From Stereum hirsutum FP-91666 SS1 (lineage: Eukaryota > Basidiomycota > Agaricomycetes > Russulales > Stereaceae), in NCBI RefSeq assembly GCF_000264905.1, contig NW_006763132.1:1610514-1674513 (forward strand): DNA of 64,000 nucleotides, given 5' to 3'. This document shows positions 39,997 through 52,688 of this stretch, in pieces; within the stretch, counting starts at the first letter, position 1; each line of letters opens with the position of its first letter. Under the pieces are notes generated by a model that saw only the letters and a list, made by a program, of their open reading frames with translations, ran no database searches and was not told the origin of the DNA. Position numbers and translations under genes: made by a program.

Positions 39997-42666
39997 TTAG
40001 TCCGACAACTCGATGACCTCCGTATCATCCGGCGGCGGCTGCCCCTTCCCCCTCTTGCTCGGACTCATGCTCATGCTATGAGCCCGACTGTGACCACGGC
40101 TATCGCTCGGCGTATCCATCCTCGTCCTCACGTTCCTCGTCGCTGTCACCTTCTCCTTCTTCACCGGCCCCACAACTTCTTCCTCGTCGCTATCCTCAAT
40201 CACGATGACCGACAGGTCTTGAGAAATAGGCCGACTCTTCGGCTGCGATGTCCCAGCGGTCCTGCTAGTGCCCCGGGTTTGAGACGGAGTAGTTCTAGAT
40301 GTCGAAGCACCGGACGAAGATGCTATCGGAGTAGGTCGCGGTCGCGGCCGTGCTTGAGTTTGTGATGGAAGCCCCCCGCCGGCCGTCGACCTGGAGGACG
40401 AAGCTACCTGAGCGGGTGGTGGTGGTTGTCGAGCGTCGACGGCCTTATACGGCGGCTCCGGTTTCACTGTCCCCACAGTCTGATTCTGATTCTGATTCCG
40501 ATCCTGAGATTGTTGCGACCGGTTCACGACCTGGTCCAATTCATCTAATACATCCATCGGGATATCTTCGTCGCCGTAATCTGAACTCCCCGCATCCTCC
40601 CGCGTTGACTCGTTGACGATGGTCGTATCAGCAGGTTCATCAGGAGCAGGACGAGCAGGACTGGTGGATACGAGATTGCGCGCACGAAGGAGAGGCGCTC
40701 GAGACCGTTCGGGCGATGGAAGGGGCCGTGGTGGAGCGGGTGGCGATGGCGATAATTGTATCTTCCGAGCTCGAGTGGGAGACCACTGTGGGTTTATCTG
40801 AGCTAGTGGTTTCGGTGCTGGTACCGGTGCCAGTAATGGGGGTTGAGCCCTCTGCGGTTGTGGTGGTGGGGGTGCCTTCCGCGGAGGTGGCGCACGAGGT
40901 CTGACTTCCCAATCATGCTGTACATTCTCGTCCCCCTCCTCCTCCACCCCTTCCATCTCCGCCTCCGCAACCATCGCATCGAAATCGTCGTCGCCCTCCC
41001 AATAACTGGGATTCCGAAACTGGTCGTACTTTCCGACGTTGCCACCGACCATTGCAGTCGCCACACCCGTCCTGGGAGGCGTCATCGGGATAACGAGTGT
41101 CGGCGCAGCGGCGAGCGCGTTCGACCCGGTGCTAGCGTTGCTGCTACTCGGAGCTGCATCGTCTCCGTTACCACTAGGCCCCGCGGTGGCGTTATTACCT
41201 GCGAAGTAACGTGATTGCTGGGCTTGAGATTGTGGTTGTGGTTGAGATTGTTTGGAGGCCTGAGAGTTGGATTGCGATTTGGCTTCTTCGATGATGGACG
41301 AGACGGAGGGGAATGTGCCGGTCGAGGTGACCATGGTGCCGAAGCGACGGAGTGGCGCTGGGTTGGGGGCGGAATTCGAGGGAGTCGGGTATGGATCTTT
41401 TTTGGGTTCGGGTTTGGGCACTCGGTCGGGGTTTGGACGAGGGGGATTGGGATGGGAAGTGGTACCATTTGTACGAGGTTGGGCGGGAGTGGGATTGGCC
41501 GGACGGGGTGGTGGTCGTGTTGGTTGAAGAGGTTGGGGCGGGAGTGCTTCTTGTTTCGGAGGTGCTTGAGCGGGAGGCGGAGGCCGGGCGGGAGCAGGTG
41601 CAGGAGCTGCCACTGGAGGAGGGAGTGCGGGTGCAGGTGCGGGTCTTGGAGGGTCTCCGCCATCAGCTCTGTCTGGTACGTCCTCGTCTGGGAGGTCGGT
41701 GAGTCTATTTGGAGCATGATGAATCAGAATGCGTATACGCTCCGATTTGACGCGAAGAGTCAGGCCAAAGAGACGACAACATTGCAGCTGACATACCCCA
41801 TGCGGACCCGCAGACTTCGGACAAAATCACGTTCTTGGGTGGCGACACGGTCTTCAGTGCTGTAGCCCTTATGGATGATGTTTCTGGGTTCGAGAAATGC
41901 TATGCCTTTACGGACGACGACATCTTTGAGTTGCATCTGATTTGTGTGAACGTGTTGAGTACAAATCGTCTCCGTAAGAAATCAAAAGAACTAGCGTGTC
42001 AGACAATGAGACGTACCTTGTAGCCCAATTCCAGTTCACCCAGCATAAGTTCAGGTATCTTGCGAAACTCGATAGCTTTGATGATCGTATGTCCGTCGCT
42101 CAACTCAAACCTCAGCATCCCTCGCGGATACTTGGGAATCGGACCTTCATCCTCCTCATCTCCCTGTGGTTCACCCTCCCCAACACCCCGTTCTCCGTCC
42201 CTCTCCCGTCTCTGCGCCGCCAGCCCAGCTAGGTCAGCTTTGTCCAGTCTCGCCTGTCTCGTATTCTGTAAGCTGAACGCGCTGTGGCCTATATCCGTCA
42301 CAGCGATGATCTCGACAAGAACAGGTAGACCCATGACGCGTTTATAGTCCAGAGTGGGAAGATCGGGTGGGAAACCGGTGTTAGGGAGGGTGGAGGCAGA
42401 GAGATCGGACTGGAGGAGCTGGAGTTCGATTTGGGTGAGGAGTTCTGGGAGTGTATTTGGTCCGAGGGGCAAGAGATTCGGATTGAACTCGGTGGTGAGC
42501 CAATTGTAGCACGCATCCAGCCATTCCTACAAGGTATCGCGGTGAATTTGTTAGCAACTTCTTGTGGCCGGGGGTGAGGGAATGGGAATGACAGTACTGG
42601 GTCGACTTGTGGCCTTGGGTATTTTTTGTTCAGCCAGTCAACGACCTCTCGAGGTGCGTGAGCCAT
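39997..42666 (-). CDS. RMI1: RecQ-mediated genome instability protein 1
   Basis: RMI1 is the OB-fold partner of Top3 and the RecQ helicase in double Holliday junction dissolution. The start at 42666 gives MAHAPREVVDWLNKKYPRPQ, then EWLDACYNWLTTE (N-terminal helices), LVEIIAVTDIGHSAFSLQN, YPRGMLRFELSDGHTIIKAIE (OB1 core) and MQLKDVVVRKGIAFLEPRN. Total about 830 aa, longer than yeast Rmi1 (about 240) because of a 540-residue tail rich in Pro, Gln and Ser and probably disordered. The tail has two SUMO-interaction-like sites, SVIVIEDSDEEE and, at the very end, TEVIELSD. The promoter holds MluI boxes. Confidence 0.88.
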
Positions 42667-42745
42667 ATCCTGAATGTGTATCTATCAGAAGCCTATTATG
42701 GGATTTCAAGGAATTCGTGTGCTCAGATGCGCCTACCTTTGGACG

Positions 42746-42795
42746 ACGCGTATGGACCTGTATGGACGCGTTCAAGTTTGACGCGACGCGACGCG
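42746..42795. promoter_or_regulatory. Cluster of MluI cell-cycle box-like elements upstream of RMI1
   Basis: Two perfect ACGCGT sites (42746-42751, 42766-42771) and three tandem ACGCG units (42781-42795) lie 80-130 bases before the RMI1 start. ACGCGT is the MBF (Mbp1/Swi6) site that drives G1/S transcription of replication and repair genes in fungi. The link to RMI1 is inference from position and function. Confidence 0.6.
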
Positions 42796-42922
42796 GTGAT
42801 CAACGGTCAAAGTTCGCACGGCCACGGGAGATCGGAGGAGCCGCACGTGGCGCGCAGGACGTTCCTCTTCCGCTGCTCGACCGCGTCCGCCACAGGGAAT
42901 ATCGTTATGCCTCCTGCAAATC

Positions 42923-42930
42923 TATAAAAT
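42923..42930 (+). promoter_or_regulatory. TATA box of the carnitine acyltransferase gene
   Basis: TATAAAAT lies 80 nt before the ATG at 43003 and only 10 nt before an in-frame ATG at 42940, favouring 43003 as the start. Confidence 0.55.
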
Positions 42931-43002
42931 GCTTTAAAAATGCTGCTCTCTTTCCGTATCCATCACCATCTCATACAACCTAGAGCGTTGTCTATCGCAT
43001 CC

Positions 43003-45728
43003 ATGTCGACCAGGGCGAGAGCAAGGCCAAAAGCGCTGCGGTTGCCAGTTCCAGACTTGCACAAGACGCTGCAGAAGTATCTTCGTTCTGTAGTGCCACT
43101 CTTGCAAGACCAGGAGGCGCGCGGTGGGCCTGCTTTCGATGTAGCCTACAATGAGCGTGTACGGTGGGCGGACGAATTCGAACATGGTCTAGGAGCTGTC
43201 TGTCAGCAACGTCTACACGGTGCGCCTTATTCTACGCGCATACATCGGCCTTTCACTAACACCTCGTTCTCAAGAACTCGACAGAGCGTCACCTCATAAT
43301 TGGCTGGATGACAACATCTGGCTCAAGAAAGCCTACCACGAATGGCGCGCACCACTTCTCGTGAACTCAAACTGGTGGCTCGCTTTTTACAACGATATTT
43401 CAGTCCCATCCCATGCTCTCACTTCACCGAAACCAGTGGGAGCAGCGGGCATCACGTCTTGGCAGGTCAGAAGGGCTTCTTGGTTGGTCTATCGCACTCT
43501 AGAGTTCAAGGACAAGTTAGAGCAGTATGTATGTTCTCGTCGTTCTCTTTCCAGTTCACAAGTGCTATGTCGATGAACTGACCATTCATTCACCATGGTA
43601 GACAAGAGCTGTACCCTGAAACGACAAGGACGGGTACGTGTCTCATAACTCACAATCATCTCATTATAAATGACTGATTTAATACTATATGCAGGTACAT
43701 GGTTCAGAGAAAACGCCCTCCGCACATTCAACACCTGTCGCGTCCCCCAAGTCGACTGCGATTTCCTCAGCTCCCACCCTCCACCCTCTTCCCCCGATGC
43801 CCGTAAAATCGTTGTCATGATCAGAGACTGGTTTTATACCATCGACGCTTACCATCCAGACGGCAAACTCGTCTCGTCGAATGAAATGGAAAAGCGAATA
43901 CGACACGTCGTGCGAGATGTCGAGACACGTATGCGTGCCGGTGACGCTGCGGTTCCTGTTGGAATACTGAGCTCGGATGAGAGAGATCACTGGGCAAAGG
44001 TACGCTCATGCTCAAGAATAGCGCATACATGCGCTAAACTCTCCGCGCATTTATTTGCAGAACCTCGAACACCTACTATCACTGTCTCCGTCCAATCACA
44101 AGACCTACACGACCATCCAACAATCTCTATTCGCCCTGTCCCTCGATCACTACACCCTCAACCCCTCTCTATCCCCCCCACCACCATCCACACCTACCTT
44201 CTCATCTTCAAACTCGTCATACCTGTCCCCACAGCCATCACCACACACACCGCTCCCCATCGACTCCGCCTCCGAGATCGACTCCCACTTGCACAACATC
44301 CGCTCCTCACTCAACGCCCACAACCGTTTCTTCGACAAAGCCTACACTCTCATCGTCGAGTCTAACTCTCGAGCCGGAGCCATGGGCGAACATTCACCTT
44401 GTGATGCTTTAGTGCCTAGTGTCGTGGCAGAGTACGCGATCGTACAGGGGATCGAGAGCGAGGCGTTTGATTCGCCTGACCCTGAGGTTGATTTTGCTGA
44501 TGAGGCTAATGGGAAAGGGGAAGGTTGGGAGAGATTGGAGTGGGTTACGGATGAATATATCGCGAGGGAGTGCGTCGAGGCGGAGAAGAGAGCGAAGGAA
44601 ATTATCGCGGATTCTGACGATAGTATGCTGTGGTTCGCGGAGTACGGTGCTGACTGGATGAAGTCTATCGGTATGTAACTGTCAACTTTATCCTCCTCTT
44701 GCAAACAGGCACTAACTAGCATTCTACGACACGACTATCTTTGCTGGTGCCACATCATTTCACGGTGTGGCGTAATTATAGCCCGACTCTCCCCGGACGC
44801 ATACATCCAAATGGCACTCCAGCTCGCATGGTACAGATCTAGAGGGACGTTCACCGCGACGTATGAGACCGTGCTCACGAGACTCTTTGACCGTGGCCGG
44901 ACGGAAACGATCAGGACGCTCACGGCGGATAGTAGAGCATGGGTCCTGGCTATGAACAATGAGTCGTCTTCCGTACGTCCTTTTCGATCTATTGTGTTAG
45001 TGAAAAGCCTGTTAACGTTCTGAGTTCTGTGCTGCTTACAGCTCCGCGAACGCTTCGCCCTCCTCCGCCGTGCCATTCAAACCCACACCTCACTCACCCG
45101 CGAAGGCGCCACCGGAAAAGGCATAGACCGTCACCTTCTCGGTCTACGACTCATGATGCGTCCCGACGAGGGAGAAAAGTCGGATTTGTTTGAGGACGAG
45201 GTGTTTGGGGAGAGCCAGACTTGGAAGTTGAGCACTAGTGGGTTGAGTGCGGGACATTTGTTTAGGGGAACTGGGTGCGTTTTGCCTTCTGAGTTCTGCG
45301 ATTAGGGTAGGCTACGACTGATGGCGATGCATGTGGCGTGTGGCGATGTGCTTCTAGGTTCGGAGCGGCATACAACGACGGCTACGGGATCAACTGTACG
45401 TCCACTTTCTCCTCCATCTACCCTCCTTCGCTCTCCTTCCCTGTTGCCTGTCGTCCGCCCGGCCTAACACTCACCAGACATCCTCTCCTCTGCATTTCCG
45501 CCCCGTCCCTTCTGTCCAGACCTCTCCGGCCCCGATATGATCAAATTCGGAATCGAGTCAAAGTACTCATGTCCGCTCACTTCGACCGCGGCGTTCCAGG
45601 AGACTATCGTCGCTGCGATGCGGGATATGAAGCTTGTGTGCACGGAGGGTTTGACACTCGCGGATGCGTCTCTTGGGCCTGTGAGTGGTGCTTCTGTGTC
45701 GGGGCAGGGACCGATGGCGAGGCTGTAG
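43003..45728 (+). CDS. Carnitine O-acetyltransferase (choline/carnitine acyltransferase family)
   Basis: Transfers acetyl groups between CoA and carnitine, moving acetyl units between peroxisome or cytosol and mitochondria. About 700 aa in nine or so exons. N-terminal block ALRLPVPDLHKTLQKYLRS, then NWWLAFYND, VVMIRDWFYTIDAYH, the catalytic His in GEHSPCDALVPSVV, YGADWMKSIG, MALQLAWYRSRGTFTATYET, GRTETIRT, LRLMM, DGYGINYIL and the carnitine-site block KYSCPLTSTAAF. No clear peroxisomal SKL end (ends MARL), so a Yat1/Yat2-like outer-mitochondrial or cytosolic enzyme is more likely than Cat2. Starting at 42940 would add a possible targeting extension but conflicts with the TATA position. Its 3' half is the left end of the duplicated unit; the second copy is a pseudogene. 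Confidence 0.9.
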
Positions 45729-46083
45729 ACTGCTATAGATCAGCACAAGCGTGTAGAGGCCACGAAGAACGATATTGTGTGTTGGTGGTGGCGACGGGGT
45801 ATACGTGCAAGGCGAATGGTGTCGGGACCTTGCAGTCGGCTCACTGGCGCGGTGTCGATTGCCACTCCTTGATCCTGCACGGTGCACAATGTGCGATTGC
45901 GAGTATCTTCGCAATATGTACGCTCTAGACGAGTTACGAAAACATGGATTCAGATTCAAGACTCGGAGTCAAGTTGTTCACAAAGTAGTTGTTAGTACAT
46001 CCTTCCGGTTTCGGAACCGAAGCATTGGACTTCTCTCGTCTCTGATCTATCCCGTCCCGGTTGCCTTCTCATCCCAAGTCCCT

Positions 46084-49071
46084 CTATGCCTTGTCACTCA
46101 TCTCTTCCTCAATATCCTTTATCTCTACCCACCCTTTCTCTCCCCACTCTGCCGCCATCTTCCCGACCAAGGTATCCTTTCCCTTCCCTTCGAGCAAGAA
46201 CTTCTTATTAGCGCAGATGAACATTCCGCGCTTGCATCGGGTGAGCATGACATTGGTACGGCGTAGGTTATCGAGGAAGCCTGGGTCTTTCGAGCGAACA
46301 AGGGAGATGATGATATAGTCATCCTCATTTCCTAGGGAAAGACAGAAGTTGTGAGTTATGGGGACAGCATCAGAGAGCAAGGTGAAGAGTCGGATGGGAC
46401 TGAATATCATACCTTGGAAAGAGTCGACATTGAAGCACTTATTTTCCCAACCAAGGCCATTGTCCCTCAGAGTCTTCTCTAGAAGGTTGCGCTGTGGGTC
46501 ATACCTATCAAGTGAAACAGATATTGAGAGTAGATCCAAGACATTTTGGTAGAAGTTGACGTACGGAGTGATGATCTTAAAAGAGACCTCTGCCTCTTGA
46601 AGGATCTGAGCTAATGATGCTACAGCCTCTGCTTGCTTGATATTCTGAGCAAATACAGCAGCTTCAGAGATATACCCATGAATCAAGTCATAAATATCAC
46701 ATACCATCCATGATGTCCCATCTTTTTGCTCCTTTCCCTCAGGAATATCAATGAAAAAGCAGGATGGAGTTGTCTTTGGTACACGGTGTTTAGGATTGGA
46801 GTTGAGTTTGCCACTGTAGATCTCTGCAGAGATGTAGTCTCCAATCTGAGGAGGCATACGGTCTAATACACCAATGAGGATACAAATGGAAGACTACAAT
46901 CTTGCCCAACTTACATTGTGTGTCCAAGAACTTTGCTCTCTCGCGTAAGTGAGGCATTTCAAAGATACTTTGTAGGTTGCCGATATCTTCTTGTCCATAA
47001 GGTGGAACTAAATATGCAGGTCAGTATGTGTGATAATAGCTGAAGGACAAAAATATGCCTACGTTGCTTGTCATCTCCGATGAATGAAAGGTTTCGAATT
47101 TTTTTGCCAAAAGTGTTGAGCATGGGGAAGTAGTCACCAACAGTAATCTGACTGGCCTCATCAATCAAGATGCTGATGGGAGGAACAACCTTGGTGAATC
47201 CAAGGTCAGCGAGACGGGGGTTGGAGATCATGGAAAGGGTGCATAAGATGACTTGGGAAGATCCAAGTTCTCGCTCAACAGCAGCAGGTGATTTTGGCCA
47301 CTTGTCTGAGGGAAGGATCTTATTCTGGATTTTTCTATAGAGATGCTCGTGCCTATACAATAGAGTTAGACAAGAGTTGAGTTGAGGAAAAATTCAGATT
47401 GCAAAGTTGAGACAAACCAGTCGAAGTGAAAGTCAGCTGAAACCAGTAATCTCCAGTCCTCAAACCCAACATCCATTAGCTTCTCTGCTATGTTCTTAAC
47501 CGCCACATTAGACTGTGCCATCAGCCAGATGCCCTTCTGCCCTGCTTCAATAGCAGACAAGACATAGGTTGCAATGACAGAGGTCTTTCCAGTCCTACAG
47601 ATATATTACGAATCAATTTAAGCATACACAAACTATAGTGTAGTATAAATTAGGAGGACATACCCTGGAGGGCCTTGAATAATGGTAATCTTATCCTTTG
47701 CAGCAGTAGATAGCATGGATGTGATAGCGTCATTTTGGGAAGGATTTATAGGGTACTGAGGATTTTCAAAAGGAGTAGCAGATGTAGTAGAAGAAGTGGT
47801 TGGCGGGGCAGTGTCCTCTGGCCATGGAGCTTTATCAGGTAAGTCCCAGATATGATCAATCCATGGATTATCGAAGCCTGTCTTCCTTTGCAGCATAAGA
47901 AGAATATCCTCAGCAAGTTGAGCCTGTGCATGAGTGGGTGTAGAGCGGCTATGGCTGCTGATAGCAGTGACCACCTTCCCATCAAGGGAGAGATTATCCT
48001 GGAACTTCATAGTAGCCTGTCTGCCTTCAACATTGGTAGACATGGCTGAGGTAGTGAAGGTACCATGCTCAGTCTGAATGCGAACAGTCTATCAAAGGAG
48101 TATCACCTCAATGAGTGTGATTTATAAGAGATTAAAGAGTGTCTTACCGAGTTTGAGTCTTTATGCATCCGGGTTTGGAAGCGAGAATTCTGTGCCCGTA
48201 GCTTATGCTTTTTCTGGTCCCATTCGGCACTGGAGAAATCATTGGAAACAGTAGAAGGGTCCATAGCTGCAAGGAGATGGATGTCTGAAGCAAGCTTCTC
48301 CAAGAGTGCAAGGTGCTATAGGATATAATAGAGAACATATAAGTACACAGTTCAAATGTGTGCAGTAAGGCCAGTGCGTACAGGTTCACTTAGCTTCTTG
48401 GTATCAATCTTTGGTGTATCAGGGCTGCGTGTAGCCTGCATGACCTCAAGATGTCCCATGTATGCGGAAACCCATGCTCTTTGAACTAGGTCCTGAGGAC
48501 GTCTAGGATTGTACTCCTTTTGTTTGAAGAGAGCAGATATATTGTCTGCATTAAGCTCAGTATCATCGCCTAAAGCAAATCGGATGGATGCTAGGGGTAT
48601 TCGAGAAGAGACAGGTAACACAGATTGAATGTCAATTCCAGAATTGATGTGAATGCCATAGTGCATATGAAGCAAGAGGCTCAGAGGTCCGAGGTCAAAT
48701 CCATAGAGATGCTGTCGGGCTCGACAAAGAATAGTCCGCTTGAGACCATCTCGAATCTTCTGAACTTTGTCTGTAATCTTAGGACTGAGCTCGATGATGA
48801 GGACATGTGCAAATTCGGGTTTGTCCCCCGGGATAGAGTTCACAGCAAGGGCTAGAACGGCAAGAGAGCGGTTGGCCTGCGTGTGTGCGCCGGTGATTCC
48901 GACACAATGCAGAAAGTTCTTAGGATCATCGGTATGAAACAACCAACAGAGATGGTTTGGGTCAAGGTCTGTCTCGCGAATAGCGAGAGCAGAGATATTG
49001 GGCGTGTAGAGATTGATGATATTTTGCTGCACGGTGATCGTGTCAAGCTTATTCGGTGAGGGCTGCGTCAT
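46084..49071 (-). CDS. SF1 (UPF1/SEN1-like) helicase with degenerate exonuclease-like N-domain, HelA1
   Basis: About 810 aa in ten exons, frame intact throughout. N-domain (about residues 1-230, VGITGAH, VLALAVNS, HVLIIEL, LYGFDLGPLSLLLHMHYGI, QRAWVSAYMG) has the hydrophobic pattern of DEDD 3'-5' exonucleases without the acidic triad. A linker follows, then the helicase: NPSQNDAI, Walker A GPPGTGKTSV (split by an intron), AQSNVAVKN, CTLSMISNP, Walker B LIDEASQ, GDDKQLPPYGQE, YRMPPQIGD, RNLLEKTLRDNG, NVDSFQGNEDDYIIISLVRS and RRTNVMLTRCKRGM. All SF1B motifs are present, so ATPase activity is expected. Substrate and role are unknown. It uses many more A/T-ending codons than neighbouring genes. 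Its paralogue HelA2 is very close. Confidence 0.85.
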
Positions 49072-49900
49072 GTCGCAGAGACGAGCTTGGTGAGCACGCG
49101 AACCAGGTGCTCGGATTGAGAATGGGTCAAAATCGGGACTTGATCGGGACTGTTGAAGATGGCGGGGAAGAGGAACAAGATGCTGTTCGACGCAATCATA
49201 TATTTAGCGCCAGAGTGGACAGACAGTCACAACAGATATCAAGCACGCACGAATGGATCTCGGATGCCTCTGATTTTCACTTGAAGCTGATGGCAGAATT
49301 CAAATCGGGCCTACGCGGCGGGTGGCGCGCCACACACGACCTGAGCGAAATGGTTGAACATTGATTGAACATATATTAGAGGAGGATCAGTTAAAATCAG
49401 ACGTACGATGGCGACAAGAGTTGTCTTCACAAGTTTCAAGATGCGACGAGCTCGAAGACTGAGCAGATTGCCTGATAGCTCGACATCGATTGCGATAGAT
49501 ATGGTGGCGAGACGTAGCGAGCAATTCAAAAAGCAAAAGACGCGTAAGAGATCAAGATTTCTAGACAACTCTATGACAGTTGACTTACGATTGATGGCTG
49601 CGGGGGGAAAAGGCGATGCTGATGGACAAGATGGGCGGGGTGAGCGGCGAGCACAACTGGAGGTGGAAGAGAGAGACGGAGAGGCCCGGGGAACTCCGGG
49701 CTGGCACAAAGCCTTCGAAGCCCAAGTCGTGCACGCCACTTAAATTATATCCTCGTACACTAACGAATGGGAGGGCGAGGAATCGGAGAACGCTCGCCTG
49801 CATGTAATACAACTACCATCACAATGTCGCACCCATCGGATTCGAGTAGAGAAAGAACGACAGTCTAACAATGTACTCCGGAGTCGCGACGTATGTCAGT
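49072..49900 (-). promoter_or_regulatory. Conserved spliced leader upstream of HelA1
   Basis: 829 bases between HelA1 and the 3' end of HelB1. On the minus strand, donor GTAAGT at 49588, acceptor CAG before 49471, donor GTACGT at 49406 and acceptor CAG before 49340 define an internal exon 49471-49407. The same sites occur in the same order upstream of HelA2. The possible reading frame in exon 1 differs by an 8-base indel between copies, so this is more likely a non-coding 5' leader of HelA than a separate protein gene (inference). Confidence 0.5.
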
Positions 49901-52688
49901 CTAGAATCTACCCATCCAGACATCCTGTACCGACAGCCACGCTCTATGGCCACACTCCTTCGCTAACTTTCCAGCAAGAGAAGCCGATCCAGGACCTTCA
50001 AGGAAGGCACGATTCGAACAGATGGTCATACTTTGTTTGCATCTCGAGAGCATAACATTGGACCGCCGCAGGTCGCGCAAGAAGCCTAACTTCTCCGTCC
50101 GTACGAGTGAAATGATGATATGGTCGCTCTCGTTTCCTGAAGGTAATGAAATCAGCGCACGGCACGACATGCTATGGTGCAAGCGTAAAAAATGCGTACC
50201 TTGAAAAGCGTCGACGTTGAAGACTCTGTCCCCGCACGGAATATCCGCTCGCCGAAGAGACGTTTCGATTAGATTGCGTTGGGCATCATATCTACCAGAA
50301 CGAAGGTCAACCCTTAGTCAAGTAGAGACACCAAGAAGATGTACGCACGGTGTTATAATGCGGAAGGTTTTGCCCTCGCCATCATACCTTTGGGCTATGC
50401 GAACGGCGATATGGCATTCTTCCTTGTTCTATTCAGATATGGTCAGCTCGTGCTTCCTAGCCCGTGTATGGCTGCTACGTACGATCCAGCTATGTCCATC
50501 TTTCTCTTCCTTACCCTTTTGGACGTCGATAAATCGGCAGGCACTCGCAGATGCTATAGGATGTTCAGTCTTCAATTTACCATCGTAAACGTGGCGAGAA
50601 ATGAACGCCCCGACGACCCTCGGCATGCGATCTGAAGAAGGCGATGAGTCAGTCTGGAGTCTTATGAGGACGAGACGAGAAGAGACGTGCATTGTACTGC
50701 AAGAAGCTTGGCCTTTGATCGCAAGCGAGCGATCTCGAATACGCTCTGAAGCCCAGGTATATTCTCTTGTCCATAGGGCGGTACTACGCATAGAAATTAA
50801 GCGGCACTCGTAAAAAAAAGAAGGAAAAAAAAAGTCAGCGTACACTGCTTATCATCGCCGATAAACACCAACTTCGACACTGTGGTCTTGAACAGGTGTA
50901 CTAGCGGTACGTAGTTACCGATCTCGATTTGGCTAGCTTCGTCAACGATGACAGTTTCGACAGGGACCACGGTGGTGAATACGGAGCACTTTGGGTTCGA
51001 CAGCATGCTCAGTGTACAGAGTATGACCTTGGCACCTTCGAGCTTGGACTCAGCATCCGACGTAGTCTTCGGGAACTTGTCGGAAACAATAATTTTAGGC
51101 CCAATCTTCTCGTATAGATGTTCATGCCTAGAGCGAGAGTACGTTGATGAGGACTTGCGGATATCATTATACAAGCCGACCCACCAATCAAAGTGAAAAT
51201 CGTGCGAAATCAGTAACCTGAAATCCAGAAATCCCACAACCGCCAGCTTCTCCGCGATGTTCTTCACGGCAACGTTAGATTGAGCGACGAGATATATCGT
51301 CCGTCGAGAGTCGCCTGCTCGAATGCGCTGAACCGATTCTGCGATTACGGTTGTCTTGCCAGTTCCCGGGGGACCCTGCACCAGACAGACTCGATCCCGA
51401 GCACCGGACGACAGTATGACCTGCACAGCGGACTCCTGGGACGAGTTGAGTGTGCGGAAGGAGGCGCGCGCCGCCAGAACCGGAAGAGGATGGAGTTTTG
51501 GGGCAGTTTTCCAGCTCCAAGTCGTTTCTGGGAACCAAATCGCTCGGAAGAACGGCAATTCGCAAAGGGAAATTTTGCCAAGGAAGGCGCCTCGAACAAT
51601 GTCCTGACGTTCCGTTTCTGCGAGAGTGAGCGGGGCTTTGCCAATGGTCACAGCGGATCGTAATTTAGAGCCTGTGGCGACGCCCTCAGGGACAACAAGT
51701 GCCGCCCCTTTGCCTTTGACATGTTTGGTGTATGCATTTCGTTGACACTTGCCATCGGCATGACTGAACGTCAGGCGGAGCTTTTGTTAAGCAGTCAGAA
51801 AACCGAGACTTCATACAAGGGTCAAGACGGCTACCTGAGTATCCCGGCGAATACGTGACTTGTAGCGTTTGGAAGTTACATGGAATACTCCACCTTTCTG
51901 GACGACCGTACGCTTTACATCGTTCGCAGTGACATTCGGTTTCAGTGCATCCAGTAAATGGGCGTCTCGATGAAGTTTTGACAAAGCCTTGAAAGCCTTG
52001 TAATGAAATGTTAGGTCAGGAACAATGAGTTAGGATGAATGCAGCGACACGAGGATACCTGGGGATTGAATAAACCGACATTCACGCGAGGGCACAACCC
52101 AGTCAGAGTCTCCCGATTCGTCCGAGAGGCAATGCGACAGGATATCCAAGCTCGCAAAGCCACTCGCCAAGGACTGCCAGTCTCTTGCTTCTCGTCTTTG
52201 TACGCAGATTTAGGGATGTGATAATCGATATCCCACTCGCCACATATAGCCTTGACAAAAGAGTGATCTGATGCGTGCTCGTCGGTATCAAGAGACCAGA
52301 GGTCTATCAGATCTCCGACATGCAAGTCCATATCAAGGTGGAGTGCAGTGGCAACACGATCTGCATGCAGCGAGTAGCGAGACAGTCTAGGATTTGACAG
52401 TATGTCTGAGACGACAGTAGGGATGGTGGGGCGTCGATGTGTCTGTCGTCGCTGTTTGGTAGGAAGATTGATGATGAGGACATGGGTGGCGGAGGCAAAA
52501 GCCAGAGCAAACAGAGCGCAGTGACTGCCGTACGCCGGAGCGACGCCGACGAAACCATTCTGCACGGTAGCCATGAAATCTCGGGCAGCCCTTTTACTGA
52601 GAGAGTTGGCGTGATGTACGACGACATGGATAGAGGAGGGTTCGTCTTTGAAGACGGTCTGCTGGTAGGTGAAGGACTGATCTGACAT
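49901..52688 (-). CDS. SF1 helicase with degenerate exonuclease-like N-domain, HelB1
   Basis: About 775 aa. N-domain: FVGVAPAYGSHCALFALAF, HVLIINLP, SLHADRVATALHLDMDL, DLIDLWSL, ALRAWISCRIA, the same exonuclease-like pattern with the DxE positions replaced (APAY). Helicase: NSSQESAV, GPPGTGKTTVIAES, VAQSNVAVKN, ILCTLSMLSNP, IVDEASQIEIGNY, GDDKQLPPYGQE, YRMPRVVGAFISRHVYD, QRNLIETSL, NVDAFQGNESDHIIISLVRT, RRSNVMLSRCKQSM. The exon joining AVQ to YRMP needs a GC donor (T/GCACGT, intron 50690-50632). The homologous donor is GT in HelA1, HelA2 and HelB2. Apart from this no break was seen. HelA and HelB are clearly related, so an older duplication made the pair. Confidence 0.82.

Noticed and set aside
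39997..41865. Long plus-strand frames opposite the RMI1 tail (up to 216 residues)
   Set aside because: They are shadows of the low-complexity Pro/Gln coding sequence on the other strand and have skewed Gly/Arg/Trp content.
49311..49739. 142-residue minus-strand frame between HelA1 and HelB1 as a protein gene
   Set aside because: In copy 2 the corresponding region is out of frame through indels, while the splice sites are conserved; a leader RNA fits better.
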